Of a stretch of 64,000 bases of DNA, positions 9,819 to 18,139 are shown one piece after another; positions within the stretch are counted from its first letter, which is position 1; every line of letters begins with the position of its first letter. The position numbers and the translations under genes are program-made. The notes beneath the pieces are model-generated. The model made no database searches and was not told the origin of the DNA. It worked only from the letters and a program-made list of their open reading frames with translations. This DNA is from Bernardetia sp. ABR2-2B (GTDB lineage: Bacteria; Bacteroidota; Bacteroidia; Cytophagales; Bernardetiaceae), in assembly GCF_037126435.1 (NCBI RefSeq), contig NZ_CP147020.1, positions 1,511,001 through 1,575,000 of the forward strand, given 5' to 3'.

Positions 9819-9850
9819 GTCTATAAGTTGAAAATATCATTTATTTATAA

Positions 9851-9888
9851 AAAGCTATTGAGTTTTAAGACTTAATAGCTTTATTTTT
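9851..9888 (+). terminator. Terminator after the kinase-phosphatase gene
   Basis: AAAGCTATT (9851-9859) pairs with AATAGCTTT (9874-9882), extended by AGT/ACT inside the loop, and is followed by TATTTTTA. It begins 33 bases after the stop. Confidence 0.75.
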
Positions 9889-10057
9889 ATCTTGGTTTTT
9901 GTGTCATTTTAGCACTTTTTTTATTCTCAGTCTGAAAATTTGAGATAAAAATAGAATTTTTGATAAAAAAAAACTTTAATAGATAATTTCTATTTATACC
10001 TCATATATTTTTAGTACTTTTATTCTTTATTCGAATCTAACCCTATCAAAATAATAT

Positions 10058-11896
10058 ATGCTTGAACTTGCAGGGCTTCTCGTGCTTGGTTTTTTTGCTC
10101 AATGGTTATCGTGGCGTATCAAAGTACCAGCTATTCTTCCTCTTATTATTGTAGGTCTTGTAGTGGGGCCAGTTTCCACACTTTTTACAGGAGATGAAGG
10201 GTATTTTGTTTCTAAGGGAGCAAAACTTATCGACGGAGATTCTATTTTTCAAGGAAAGGTTCTTTTTGATGTAGTTTCTTTAGCTGTTGGACTTATTCTT
10301 TTTGAAGGAGGATTGACCTTAAAATTATCAGAAGTAAAAGTATTAGGAAAAGCTGTTCGTAACATAATTGTCATTGGTTCTATTGTTACTATGGCTGGAG
10401 GAACAGTGGCTGCTATGCTCATTATGGATTTTTCTATTCAAACATCGCTACTTTTTGGCTCTCTCATTATTGTAACAGGACCTACTGTTATTGGACCTAT
10501 TCTTAGAAATGTAAAACCTAATTTTAATATAACTACTATTTTAAAGTGGGAAGGCATTTTGATTGACCCTGTTGGTGCATTAATAGCTATCTTGACCTAT
10601 GAATTTATTATCTCAGGAACGGCAGGTTCTCAAATTGGGTTTATTGCCCTCAAAACATTTGCTATTACTATTGCTGTCGGAATTGCAATAGGCTGGGCAT
10701 CAGCTTGGTTAGGCAACCTTTTGATTAGTAGAGAATTAGTACCCAAGTATCTTCAAAATATTGTTATGTTAGGTTTGGTAATTGCATCCTTTGCTTTATC
10801 AAATTCTATTCAACACGAATCTGGTTTACTTGCCGTTACAATTATGGGTATGGCTTTAGTAAACATGAAAACTTCAAACTTAAAAGAAATTATTTCCTTT
10901 AATGAAGATTTAGTTATTATTCTAATCTCATTTTTGTTCGTGCTGCTTTCTTCAAGAATAGATATTGTAGATATAGAATTAGTCCTTACAACAAATAGCT
11001 TTATTTTATTTGCTATTGTAGTTTTTGTTTTGCGTCCATTATCTGTATTTTTAAGCACTTGGGGAACAAATCTAACACTCAACGAAAAAATATTTTTGTC
11101 TTATATCTGTCCTCGTGGAATTGTTACGGCTGCTGTGGCTTCTATTTTTTCTATTTCCCTCTTTCAAAGTACCGATTATATTATTCCATTAGATGAAGCT
11201 GCTATGCTTCTGCCTTTGGTATTTTTAGTGATTGTCGGAACAGTTGTTTTGCAAGGTCTTACTGCCAAGCCAATAGCAAAGTTACTAGGAGTTACACGCA
11301 AAGAGCCAAATGGAGTAGCCTTTTTGAGTGCTGACGAATCAGCTCGTTTTATTGCCAAAATTCTTCAAAAATATAATGTTCCTGTCTTACTTGCAGATAC
11401 TTCTAAAGCAAATACTAGAGAAGCATCTATGCAACAAATTCCGATTTATGAGGGAAGTATTTTGAATGAAGAAGCGTGGGAAGAGTTAGATTTTGCTCAG
11501 TATGGACAGCTTTGGGCAATGACTCCCAATGCTGAAATAAATGCTCTAGCTTGTCGAATATTGGGAGAAGAGCTTGTAAAAGATAATGTATTTCGTTTTA
11601 TATCAAACCGTGAACAAGAAACACTTAATAAAGAAGATTATCCTAAGAACATACTTTTTAATGGAAAAGCTGATTTTATTTCCTTTTCTCATTTTATTCG
11701 TAAAAACCCAGAAATAAAAGAACAGCAGGTAAATAGTCGTGAGGAAGTATTAAGTATCATAAATGATAAAGAAAATAAAGGAAAAGTAATCCCACTATTT
11801 GTCATTAATGATAAGAACTTTGTCGAACCTGCTTTAGCTATTACACCTTTAGAGGTAAGTAAAGAAAACAAATTTGTATATCTCAAAATTGAATAA
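10058..11896 (+). CDS. Cation:proton antiporter (CPA family) with C-terminal TrkA-N/RCK-like domain
   Basis: An inner-membrane exchanger of about 612 residues. The first ~410 residues contain roughly a dozen hydrophobic helices with CPA motifs, such as LFEGGLTL near residue 87, GPTVIGPILRNVKPN near 146, the acidic IDPVGALIA near 170 and PRGIVTAAVAS near 351. This is the NhaP/KefB-like Na+(K+)/H+ antiporter fold. Residues ~420-530 (GVAFLSADESARFIAKIL...VPVLLADTS) look like a TrkA-N Rossmann domain that would bind a nucleotide or NAD(H) and gate transport, though the usual GxGxxG is degenerate. The last ~75 residues form a cytosolic tail. Ion specificity cannot be read from the sequence. The gene appears monocistronic. 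The start ATG is directly followed by the first helix. Confidence 0.88.
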   Translation: MLELAGLLVLGFFAQWLSWRIKVPAILPLIIVGLVVGPVSTLFTGDEGYFVSKGAKLIDGDSIFQGKVLFDVVSLAVGLILFEGGLTLKLSEVKVLGKAVRNIIVIGSIVTMAGGTVAAMLIMDFSIQTSLLFGSLIIVTGPTVIGPILRNVKPNFNITTILKWEGILIDPVGALIAILTYEFIISGTAGSQIGFIALKTFAITIAVGIAIGWASAWLGNLLISRELVPKYLQNIVMLGLVIASFALSNSIQHESGLLAVTIMGMALVNMKTSNLKEIISFNEDLVIILISFLFVLLSSRIDIVDIELVLTTNSFILFAIVVFVLRPLSVFLSTWGTNLTLNEKIFLSYICPRGIVTAAVASIFSISLFQSTDYIIPLDEAAMLLPLVFLVIVGTVVLQGLTAKPIAKLLGVTRKEPNGVAFLSADESARFIAKILQKYNVPVLLADTSKANTREASMQQIPIYEGSILNEEAWEELDFAQYGQLWAMTPNAEINALACRILGEELVKDNVFRFISNREQETLNKEDYPKNILFNGKADFISFSHFIRKNPEIKEQQVNSREEVLSIINDKENKGKVIPLFVINDKNFVEPALAITPLEVSKENKFVYLKIE

Positions 11897-12017
11897 ATTT
11901 GGTTGTAACTAGACTTATTAGTAAAAATTGCAATAATAAAACCTTAAAGATACTATTTCCGATTTTTGAATAAAAAATCAAAATAGCTTGTCAGCGCAAA
12001 AAAATAATAGAAAACAC

Positions 12018-12047
12018 TTGTTAAACTAATTTTTTTTTGCACCTTTG
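12018..12047 (+). promoter_or_regulatory. Bacteroidota-type sigma-70 promoter of the candidate RNA
   Basis: TTG at 12018-12020, 19 bases, then CACCTTTG at 12040-12047 match the Bacteroidota pattern TTTG-N19/20-TAnnTTTG except for the first two bases of the -7 element. Transcription would start near 12053. No coding frame follows. Confidence 0.65.
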
Positions 12048-12050
12048 TAT

Positions 12051-12277
12051 CAGTTATGAAAAACAAATTTTATTTGTCTCATAACTTTACTTAGAATCAA
12101 ATGGAAAGCAAAAGATAGTTAATTAAAAGATTCGGTTTAATCACTCAATTTACAATTTTTCTTTGTTAATTGTTTTATCAATTTTAGCGCACGCCAATCA
12201 TTTAATTTTTATCTAAGCCTCCAGAGCTGATAAAACAGAAAAGGCTATCTTCCTATGAAGAATAGCCTTTTTTTTAT
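12051..12277 (+). ncRNA. Candidate structured small RNA (~225 nt), possibly 6S-like
   Basis: A promoter-like element lies immediately before this stretch and a strong terminator ends it, but there is no open frame longer than a few codons. Several helices can form. AGTTATG (12052-12058) pairs with CATAACT (12080-12086), with ACAAAT/ATTTGT inside it. TGTTTTATCA (12171-12180) pairs perfectly with TGATAAAACA (12228-12237). Alternatively TATCAGTT (12048-12055) pairs with AGCTGATA (12225-12232), closing 5' and 3' ends; this uses the same 3' bases as the 10 bp helix, so the two are mutually exclusive. The gene downstream is on the other strand, so this is not its leader. Length and end pairing would fit a 6S RNA, but I cannot identify the family. 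Confidence 0.6.
12239..12276 (+). terminator. Terminator of the candidate small RNA
   Basis: AAAAGGCTAT pairs with ATAGCCTTTT around a TTC/GAA-closed loop, followed by a run of eight Ts. The A run on the left lets it also serve the convergent gene at 12300-12764. Confidence 0.85.
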
Positions 12278-12299
12278 GCTTATAGCTGTTTTGTACCTT

Positions 12300-12764
12300 T
12301 TAATTTTCTAGATATGATTTTATTTGGTAGTCTTTGTTTGTAACATACCTTTTCTGAAAGTCATTAAACTCTATTTCATTATAAATACACAAACCCACAG
12401 CAATTCCGACAGGACGATAGTTAATTTCTGTAAGATAGATTCCATTATTTAATTTTAAAACTAATGATTTATCATCATCTATCTCATTCATGTGGTAAAA
12501 AGAATAAATATCTTCTATCTTCTGTCTTAGTATTTTTTTCTTCGCAAACTCTTCTACCTCTTCTCCTTTATCAAACTTTTCTTTGAAATATGCTATGTTA
12601 GCTTCATTTAAATAGTAAACAATTTCATCACAATTAAACAGAGAAAATATAGTATCATCTTCTAGCTTAACATAAGAACAAAACCCTTGTAAGCCATTTT
12701 CTTGAAAATACTCATACTTTATATGGAATATAGTTTTACCAATAAGATTTGAAAGCGATAACAT
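12300..12764 (-). CDS. Hypothetical protein, 154 residues
   Basis: A soluble, acidic protein without signal peptide or membrane helix. It reads as alternating short strands followed by a charged helical middle (about residues 58-90, EKFDKGEEVEEFAKKKILRQK). I do not recognise a family and see no catalytic motif. The start codon lies 9 bases after the aminopeptidase stop on the same strand, so it is probably the last gene of a transcript from pepA (12774-14231), possibly together with rpiB. Isolated small proteins of this style in Bacteroidota are sometimes immunity or housekeeping orphans, but nothing here decides that. Confidence 0.65.
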   Translation of the reverse strand: MLSLSNLIGKTIFHIKYEYFQENGLQGFCSYVKLEDDTIFSLFNCDEIVYYLNEANIAYFKEKFDKGEEVEEFAKKKILRQKIEDIYSFYHMNEIDDDKSLVLKLNNGIYLTEINYRPVGIAVGLCIYNEIEFNDFQKRYVTNKDYQIKSYLEN

Positions 12765-12773
12765 ATAAATGAT

Positions 12774-14231
12774 TTAAGAAAACTGCTCTATTAAGAAATG
12801 ATACAAGAGACGTACACCTGTTCCTGTTCCGCTTTTTCCTCTATAACTAGATGCTTTCATCAGATAAGCTGGTGCAGCAATATCCATATGAATCCAATCA
12901 AAATCCACAAAATGCTCTAAGAATTTACCTGCCGTAATAGCACCTGCAAAACCTCCACTTACATTTTTTATATCTGCAACATCAGACTTTAAATAGTCTT
13001 TATATTCACCCCATAATGGAAACTCTACCAGTCGCTCATAAGTTTCTCTGCCACTTTTTTCTAATGCTCTTTTCAATATTTCATCTGTATTTCCCATAAA
13101 AACAGCCCCCTCTTCTCCTACTGCACGTACAGCACTTCCTGTAAGCGTTGCTAAATCGATGACTAATTCAGGAGCTAATTCTTTTGCATAATCTAAGGCA
13201 TCAGCCATAATGAGTCTTCCCTCTCCGTCTGTATTTGTTATTTCTACAGTTGCACCACTTCGCATCGTAATCACATCCCCTGGAACTAATCCTTTATTAC
13301 TAATTGAATTGTCTGTAATAGGCAAAAGTCCGACAACGTACAAAGGAATATTGTTCTTAGCAAGGGCATAAATAAGTCCAATTACACTTGCTGAACCTCC
13401 CATATCTGATTTCATTATTTCTAAAGCAGGCATTGAAGTTTTGAGATTTGCGCCTCCAATATCAAAAGTAACTCCTTTTCCTACCAAAACAATAGGAGTA
13501 TCGTTAGTAGCATCTTTTGGAGAGTAAGTAAGTTTAGCAAAAATAGCATCTTGCCCACTTGCTTGAGAAACACCTAAAAGTCCCCCCATTTTCTCAGTTT
13601 CTATGCGTTCTTTATTCCAAATTTCCGTTTCAAAACCTGCTTCTTTTCCAAACTCTTCTATTTTCTGACCATACAAAGCTGGTTTTTTGAAGTTTGGAGG
13701 CTCATTTACCAAATCTCTTGTTAGCCAAACAGCATCACAAAGTGTGGTCAGTTTTTCTAATTCTTCTTGTTCAATGGTTTCGGTTTCACTTGAGAAGACC
13801 ACCTCTACCTGCAACGTATCTCTAAAATAATCTTCTGAATTTCCTTTTTTCTCATAACTATAACTTCCTAAATTCAACCCTTCTAAAAAGCAGAGAAGAC
13901 TTTCTTTACTCAAAATAGCATCAGCAAAAACTTGTAACTTATTAAAAGAATGTGTCTTAATAAGCTGTGCTACTAAATGCCCTTGATTACGCATTTTTTC
14001 TTTGTGAACGTAGTTTTCTTGTACTGGAGCAAGATATGGAACAGCAAAAACAACTTGATTGTCTAAAAAGATAGTCGTTGGAGTGTACTCGTTTTCAAAA
14101 TAATTTACTAAAGACGAAACAGGAAAAGTATCAGAAAAAGTAGAGGGAAGATTATCAAAATTTTCGCCTAGCAAATAAATACAAGGAGTAGATTCTGAAA
14201 GATGTTCACGGACAGTAAAAAAAATTTGCAT
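12774..14231 (-). CDS. pepA: Leucyl aminopeptidase, M17 family
   Basis: A cytosolic metallo-exopeptidase that removes N-terminal residues from peptides. The C-terminal catalytic half carries the M17 signatures: GKGVTFDIGGANLK (about residues 251-264, with metal-binding K and D), MKSDMGGSASV (about 273-283, with the DMGG metal site) and NTDGEGRL (about 332-339), the family signature NTDAEGRL with A changed to G. VIDLATLTGSAV follows as expected. The N-terminal ~170 residues are the divergent alpha/beta domain, ending with LVNEPPNF. Length 485 is typical. It follows rpiB on the same strand after about 80 bases and precedes a small hypothetical gene by 9 bases. Confident family call; the substrate range is inferred. 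Confidence 0.93.
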   Translation of the reverse strand: MQIFFTVREHLSESTPCIYLLGENFDNLPSTFSDTFPVSSLVNYFENEYTPTTIFLDNQVVFAVPYLAPVQENYVHKEKMRNQGHLVAQLIKTHSFNKLQVFADAILSKESLLCFLEGLNLGSYSYEKKGNSEDYFRDTLQVEVVFSSETETIEQEELEKLTTLCDAVWLTRDLVNEPPNFKKPALYGQKIEEFGKEAGFETEIWNKERIETEKMGGLLGVSQASGQDAIFAKLTYSPKDATNDTPIVLVGKGVTFDIGGANLKTSMPALEIMKSDMGGSASVIGLIYALAKNNIPLYVVGLLPITDNSISNKGLVPGDVITMRSGATVEITNTDGEGRLIMADALDYAKELAPELVIDLATLTGSAVRAVGEEGAVFMGNTDEILKRALEKSGRETYERLVEFPLWGEYKDYLKSDVADIKNVSGGFAGAITAGKFLEHFVDFDWIHMDIAAPAYLMKASSYRGKSGTGTGVRLLYHFLIEQFS

Positions 14232-14310
14232 AAAAAGTATGGTTATAGACTAGCTATAATAAGCTAATTTTTTGAAAAAGTTTTGAGTTTGAGTTTCTTG
14301 TCTAGTGGAA

Positions 14311-14739
14311 TTAACAAGAAATTTTTTCTACTCTTCTTTGATGTCTTCCTCCTTCAAAATCTGTATTTAGGAAAGTTTCTATCATTTTTTGAGCTAATTC
14401 GTGAGTTACAAAACGAGCAGGGATACAAATCACATTTGCATTATTATGCTGACGAGCAAGAGCAGCTAGTTCTTCGTTCCAACAAATCGCTGCACGAATA
14501 TTAGCGTGTTTGTTTGCACTCATCGCAATTCCATTTCCACTTCCACAAATCAAAATCCCTAATTCAGTTTCTTTATTAGTAATAGATTCAGCTAATGGAT
14601 GTGCAAAATCAGGATAATCTACCGAATCTGAACTATCTGTTCCAAAGTTTTTGACTTCATGACCTAAGTTGGTCAAGTAGTTTTGTAAGAACTCTTTGTA
14701 CTCTGTTCCTGCGTGGTCGTTAGCAATTGAAATTTTCAT
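14311..14739 (-). CDS. rpiB: Ribose 5-phosphate isomerase B
   Basis: Interconverts ribose 5-phosphate and ribulose 5-phosphate in the pentose phosphate pathway. The 142-residue length fits the RpiB/LacAB family. Seen motifs are NDHAG near residue 7 (phosphate binding), DYPDFA near 41, the GILICGSGNGIAMSANK segment with the catalytic cysteine near residue 65, ICWNE near 85, NVICIPARF near 102 and the C-terminal GGRHQRRVEKI. All RpiB active-site positions look intact. It is the first gene of the minus-strand group rpiB-pepA-hypothetical and is divergent from the M48 protease gene. Confidence 0.95.
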   Translation of the reverse strand: MKISIANDHAGTEYKEFLQNYLTNLGHEVKNFGTDSSDSVDYPDFAHPLAESITNKETELGILICGSGNGIAMSANKHANIRAAICWNEELAALARQHNNANVICIPARFVTHELAQKMIETFLNTDFEGGRHQRRVEKISC

Positions 14740-14934
14740 TGATTAAAAACTGTTTTTCTAAAAAATATATAATTCATCAAAAATACGGATTTTTAAATAA
14801 CTAGAAACTATCTAAGGTTATATTTTTCTATAAAAAACAAAAACTATTTATTTTAAACCATAGAATCATTTTGAAGTTGTAATAAATAGAATAAATCTAT
14901 AAAACATTTATATAGAATAAAAAACGATAATTTA

Positions 14935-16167
14935 ATGAACGCATTTCAAATCCTAATTCTTATAATTGCTATTTTGGTAGGCGATTTTTTATTAGAAAAT
15001 TTCCTAGAATGGCTTAATTCTCAAAAACAACCTGCTCATTTGCCCAATCAGTTTGCAGATATTTATACTGAAGATGAATATCAAAAATCAAAAGCTTACA
15101 AAAAAGCAAATACAGCTTTTTCTTTGATTAGTAATTCTGTAAGCTTTATTCTTACACTTATATTTTTGATTACAGGAGCTTTTGGTTGGTTGAGTGAAAG
15201 TTTAGAAGTTTATTTTCAAAATCCAATTTGGCACGCACTTTCTTTTTTTGCTGTCATTACGATAGCTTCTTCACTTTTGGGTCTGCCTTTTTCGTTATAT
15301 CAAACTTTTGTCATTGAAGAAAAATTTGGATTCAATAAGACAACCAAGAAATTATTTATTACTGACAAACTGAAAGGTCTTATTTTGGGGGCAGTAGTTG
15401 GTGGAATTATTGGCTATGTTCTATTATATCTTGTTTTAGAAATTGGTAAAAACTTTTGGATTTACTTTTGGATAATTATCACTATTTTTTCTATCGGAAT
15501 GCAGTTTTTTTATGCTTCTCTGATTATGCCTCTTTTCAATAAACTAACACCTCTGGAAGATGGAGAACTTAGAGAATCAATTGAAGAATATGCAGGAAGT
15601 GTTTATTTTCCTCTTCAAAATATCTTTGTAATTGATGGTTCGAAACGCTCTACAAAAGCAAATGCTTTTTTTATGGGATTTGGTAAGCAAAAGAAAGTTG
15701 TTTTTTATGATACTATTTTGGAAAAACACAGCACAGAAGAACTAGTGGCTATTTTTGCTCACGAAGTAGGGCATTATAAAAAGAATCATATTCCTCAAAC
15801 AATGGCAATGTCTATTGCACAAACAGGACTTACTCTTTTTATATTGGCACAAATTATTTTTAGTAAAGAAATTTCTCTCGCCTTGGGAGCAAGTGAATGG
15901 CAGATTCATCTAAATATGGTCGCTTTTGGTTTTCTTTATTCGCCTATTTCTACGATTACTAGCGTTTTATTTAATATTTTTTCTCGTAAGAATGAATATG
16001 AAGCTGATGATTATGCAAAGCAAACCTACGGAAGCAAACCACTTGCAACAGCACTCAAAAAGCTTTCTGCTGATTCGCTTTCCAATCTTACGCCACATCC
16101 TTGGTATGTGTTTTTTAATTATTCGCATCCTCCACTTAGTGAGCGTTTGAAGGCAATGGGAGAATAA
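14935..16167 (+). CDS. M48 zinc metallopeptidase, Ste24/CAAX prenyl protease-like
   Basis: An integral membrane protease of 410 residues. Seven or so hydrophobic segments are seen (for example 3-20, 60-85, 98-120, 145-165, 175-195, 290-310 and 325-350). The zinc site is FAHEVGHYKKNH around residues 275-286, and the third ligand is the glutamate in NEYEADDYA near residue 356, both standard for M48A. An N-terminal peptidase_M48_N-like region with GLPFSLYQTFVIEEKFGFNK near 121-140 is typical of the Ste24 branch. In bacteria, which lack protein prenylation, such enzymes are thought to act in membrane protein quality control; that role is inferred. The gene is divergent from rpiB and is followed by a repeat-rich gap. 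Confidence 0.92.
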   Translation: MNAFQILILIIAILVGDFLLENFLEWLNSQKQPAHLPNQFADIYTEDEYQKSKAYKKANTAFSLISNSVSFILTLIFLITGAFGWLSESLEVYFQNPIWHALSFFAVITIASSLLGLPFSLYQTFVIEEKFGFNKTTKKLFITDKLKGLILGAVVGGIIGYVLLYLVLEIGKNFWIYFWIIITIFSIGMQFFYASLIMPLFNKLTPLEDGELRESIEEYAGSVYFPLQNIFVIDGSKRSTKANAFFMGFGKQKKVVFYDTILEKHSTEELVAIFAHEVGHYKKNHIPQTMAMSIAQTGLTLFILAQIIFSKEISLALGASEWQIHLNMVAFGFLYSPISTITSVLFNIFSRKNEYEADDYAKQTYGSKPLATALKKLSADSLSNLTPHPWYVFFNYSHPPLSERLKAMGE

Positions 16168-16278
16168 AATCAAGTCAGAGTTTGTTTGCAAAAGGTCAAT
16201 TCATCTTGATAAATTTTATTTCAAGTAATTGGACAGAATTACATATAATAAACCTTATAATGGTTTGTATTAAAGTAG

Positions 16279-16451
16279 TTCAGACACCTTGTCTGAATAA
16301 AAAATAGTATTTTATCCTATCCAACAGTCTGGAAGACTATTATACAAAATAACCGTGATAACCTTTAATAAAACCCACGATTTTAATCGTGGGAAAAGAG
16401 GAATAGAAAGGTGGAAAATACTCTCCAACTATCCCATAACTAAAGTTATGG
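16279..16451. repeat. Cluster of four short palindromes
   Basis: Four hairpins follow each other in a gene-free gap: TTCAGACACCTTGTCTGAA (16279-16297), AGTCT-gga-AGACT (16326-16338), CCCACGAT-ttta-ATCGTGGG (16374-16393) and CCATAACT-aa-AGTTATGG (16434-16451). Stem sequences differ but the architecture is alike. Only weak T runs follow, so they are not simple terminators. They may be REP-like elements. The rest of the 445-base gap (16168-16612) shows no gene. Confidence 0.7.
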
Positions 16452-16517
16452 ATTTTATTCTAAAAAATGCTTACTAAATAAGCTGTAAATAACTTAGCTT
16501 AATTACTTATAGGAACA

Positions 16518-16550
16518 ATTACGAATTAAAGATTACGAATTACGAATTAA
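16518..16550. repeat. ATTACGAATTA short repeats
   Basis: Three copies of ATTACGAATTA, the last two overlapping, lie in this stretch. The same word in either orientation recurs in other gaps of the window near 23540, 23580, 46580, 47100 and 47130. Confidence 0.7.
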
Positions 16551-16612
16551 GTTTCTGATTACTAGTTAATTATATAATTAAAAGTGTCAATTTATTTAAT
16601 TTCTATTCCATA

Positions 16613-17170
16613 ATGAAAAAATACTTCTTAGCTCTTCTATTATTATTCTTTACTTTTTCGCTTTCTAAGGCGCAAGTCCCTAAAAATGAAACTTTCAAAA
16701 CGAAAGAAGATTATTATGAACATCAATTACAAGTAGAAAAAGGTTTGAAAAATTGGTTTGATTACAATCCTTTGGAAGAAGATAACACCACTTTACAACT
16801 CAAACTTTTACTAGAATCTTATTTGATGGCGTGGATAAATGGCGCACCTCATATTAATTTAATTATTGATGGAAAGATAGAGGGAGAAATGTTATCTGAT
16901 AAAAAATTTGAGTATTCGAAAGAATTATTATTGGCTATGATGTTTTCAAAAGTTACTTATTTGTTAGAAAATAAAGAAGCAGAAAGTACAGATTTTGAGG
17001 CGAGTTTGGCTGGTGTAAAAGGAATGATTTTGACGTATGAGAAAATAAAATCTCAAACAAAAAGTAAAAAAAAATATAGAACTGATTCTATGGAGGAATA
17101 CATAAAGTGGCAAGAGGGAGGAAAGCTAGTAGAGAAATTGGAAAGAAAACTCAATAAACAAATCGATTAG
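16613..17170 (+). CDS. Secreted hypothetical protein, 185 residues
   Basis: A clear signal peptide (MKKYFLALLLLFFTFSLSKAQ, cleavage near residue 21) predicts export to the periplasm. The mature part is mostly helical and rich in lysine and glutamate, ending in a charged segment (WQEGGKLVEKLERKLNKQID). No lipobox, cysteine pair, membrane helix or catalytic motif is visible and I do not recognise a family. The gene is preceded by the palindrome cluster and followed by a promoter for the enoyl-CoA hydratase, so it is probably transcribed alone. Confidence 0.7.
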   Translation: MKKYFLALLLLFFTFSLSKAQVPKNETFKTKEDYYEHQLQVEKGLKNWFDYNPLEEDNTTLQLKLLLESYLMAWINGAPHINLIIDGKIEGEMLSDKKFEYSKELLLAMMFSKVTYLLENKEAESTDFEASLAGVKGMILTYEKIKSQTKSKKKYRTDSMEEYIKWQEGGKLVEKLERKLNKQID

Positions 17171-17179
17171 ACTAATTAA

Positions 17180-17210
17180 TTGTGAATCCGTGTCAAACTT
17201 CTTACCTTTG
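17180..17210 (+). promoter_or_regulatory. Sigma-70 promoter of the enoyl-CoA hydratase gene
   Basis: TTG (17180-17182), 20 bases, TACCTTTG (17203-17210) fits the Bacteroidota consensus. Transcription would start near 17216, leaving a leader of about 68 bases. Confidence 0.7.
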
Positions 17211-17283
17211 AGGCTAACTAATCTCACTAGAAATTACAAAAAATTGAATAGCCGAATCTACAAAGCTATTTGAAAATAATTAT

Positions 17284-18060
17284 ATGGAATATAAAAACTT
17301 ACTTTTGACGCTCTCTGATGGAATTTTGAAAATTACCATAAATAGAGAAAGTAAATTAAATGCGCTCAACATCGAAACAATGGAGGAAATTGATAAAGCA
17401 TTTTCTCGTGCTTATGATGATGATGAGGTAAAATCTGTTTTGATAACAGGAGCAGGAAATAAAGCATTTGTAGCTGGTGCTGATATTTCAGAAATTGCAG
17501 AAATAAATGAAATGAACTCTCGTAAGTTTGCTGAACGTGGACAAGAAATATTTTTAAAAATAGAAAACTGTTCAAAACCTGTTGTGGCAGCCGTTAATGG
17601 CTTTGCACTTGGTGGTGGTTGTGAACTTGCAATGGCGTGTCATATTCGCATTGCTTCAGAAAATGCAAAATTTGGACAACCTGAAATCAATTTAGGAATT
17701 ATACCAGGGTATGGTGGAACACAGCGTTTGCCTATTTATATTGGTCGTTCGAAGGCAATGGAACTTCTCATGACAGGAGATATGATTGATGCCAAAACTT
17801 CTCTTTCTCTTGGGCTTGTTAATCATGTCGTAGCTTCTCACGAAGTAGTAGAAAAGGCTGAAGAACTTCTCAAAAAATTAAATAAAAAAGCTCCTATTGC
17901 TCTAGGACAAATTATTGAAAGTGTAAATTCGGTATATCGTTCAGAAGATGGTTATCAAACAGAAGCAAATGCGTTTGCTAATTGTTGCCGTTCGGAAGAT
18001 TTTAAAGAAGGAACGAGTGCATTTTTAGAGAAGAGAAAAGCTAACTTTGAAGGTAAGTAA
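17284..18060 (+). CDS. Enoyl-CoA hydratase/isomerase (crotonase family)
   Basis: Cytosolic crotonase-fold enzyme of 258 residues, the normal length. The CoA-binding and oxyanion-hole segments are present: AFVAGADISEI near residues 61-71 and AAVNGFALGGGCELAMACHIR near 97-117. The two catalytic glutamates of true hydratases are both in place, one in GGCELA (about 110) and one in GQPEINLGIIPGYGGTQRL (about 130). This supports syn-hydration of trans-2-enoyl-CoA in fatty-acid oxidation or a crotonyl-CoA route rather than a catalytically different relative. It stands as a single transcription unit with its own promoter and a strong terminator, so the pathway is not shown by context. Confidence 0.92.
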   Translation: MEYKNLLLTLSDGILKITINRESKLNALNIETMEEIDKAFSRAYDDDEVKSVLITGAGNKAFVAGADISEIAEINEMNSRKFAERGQEIFLKIENCSKPVVAAVNGFALGGGCELAMACHIRIASENAKFGQPEINLGIIPGYGGTQRLPIYIGRSKAMELLMTGDMIDAKTSLSLGLVNHVVASHEVVEKAEELLKKLNKKAPIALGQIIESVNSVYRSEDGYQTEANAFANCCRSEDFKEGTSAFLEKRKANFEGK

Positions 18061-18087
18061 TCTTGATTGATTCTTTTAAATATGAAA

Positions 18088-18127
18088 ATTTTCTTCGGTC
18101 TGTATTTTAGACTTGACCGAAGAAAAT
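18088..18127. terminator. Bidirectional terminator between convergent genes
   Basis: ATTTTCTTCGGTC (18088-18100) and GACCGAAGAAAAT (18115-18127) form a perfect 13 bp stem between the hydratase gene and the thioredoxin-like gene on the other strand. Confidence 0.85.
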
Positions 18128-18139
18128 TATCTCAAAATG

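Noticed and set aside
12051-12277. Definite 6S RNA assignment
   Set aside because: The length and end pairing fit, but I cannot show the central bubble typical of 6S RNA, so only a candidate RNA is reported.
16279-16451. Ends of an insertion sequence
   Set aside because: There is no transposase frame between or near the palindromes and no target-site duplication can be seen.
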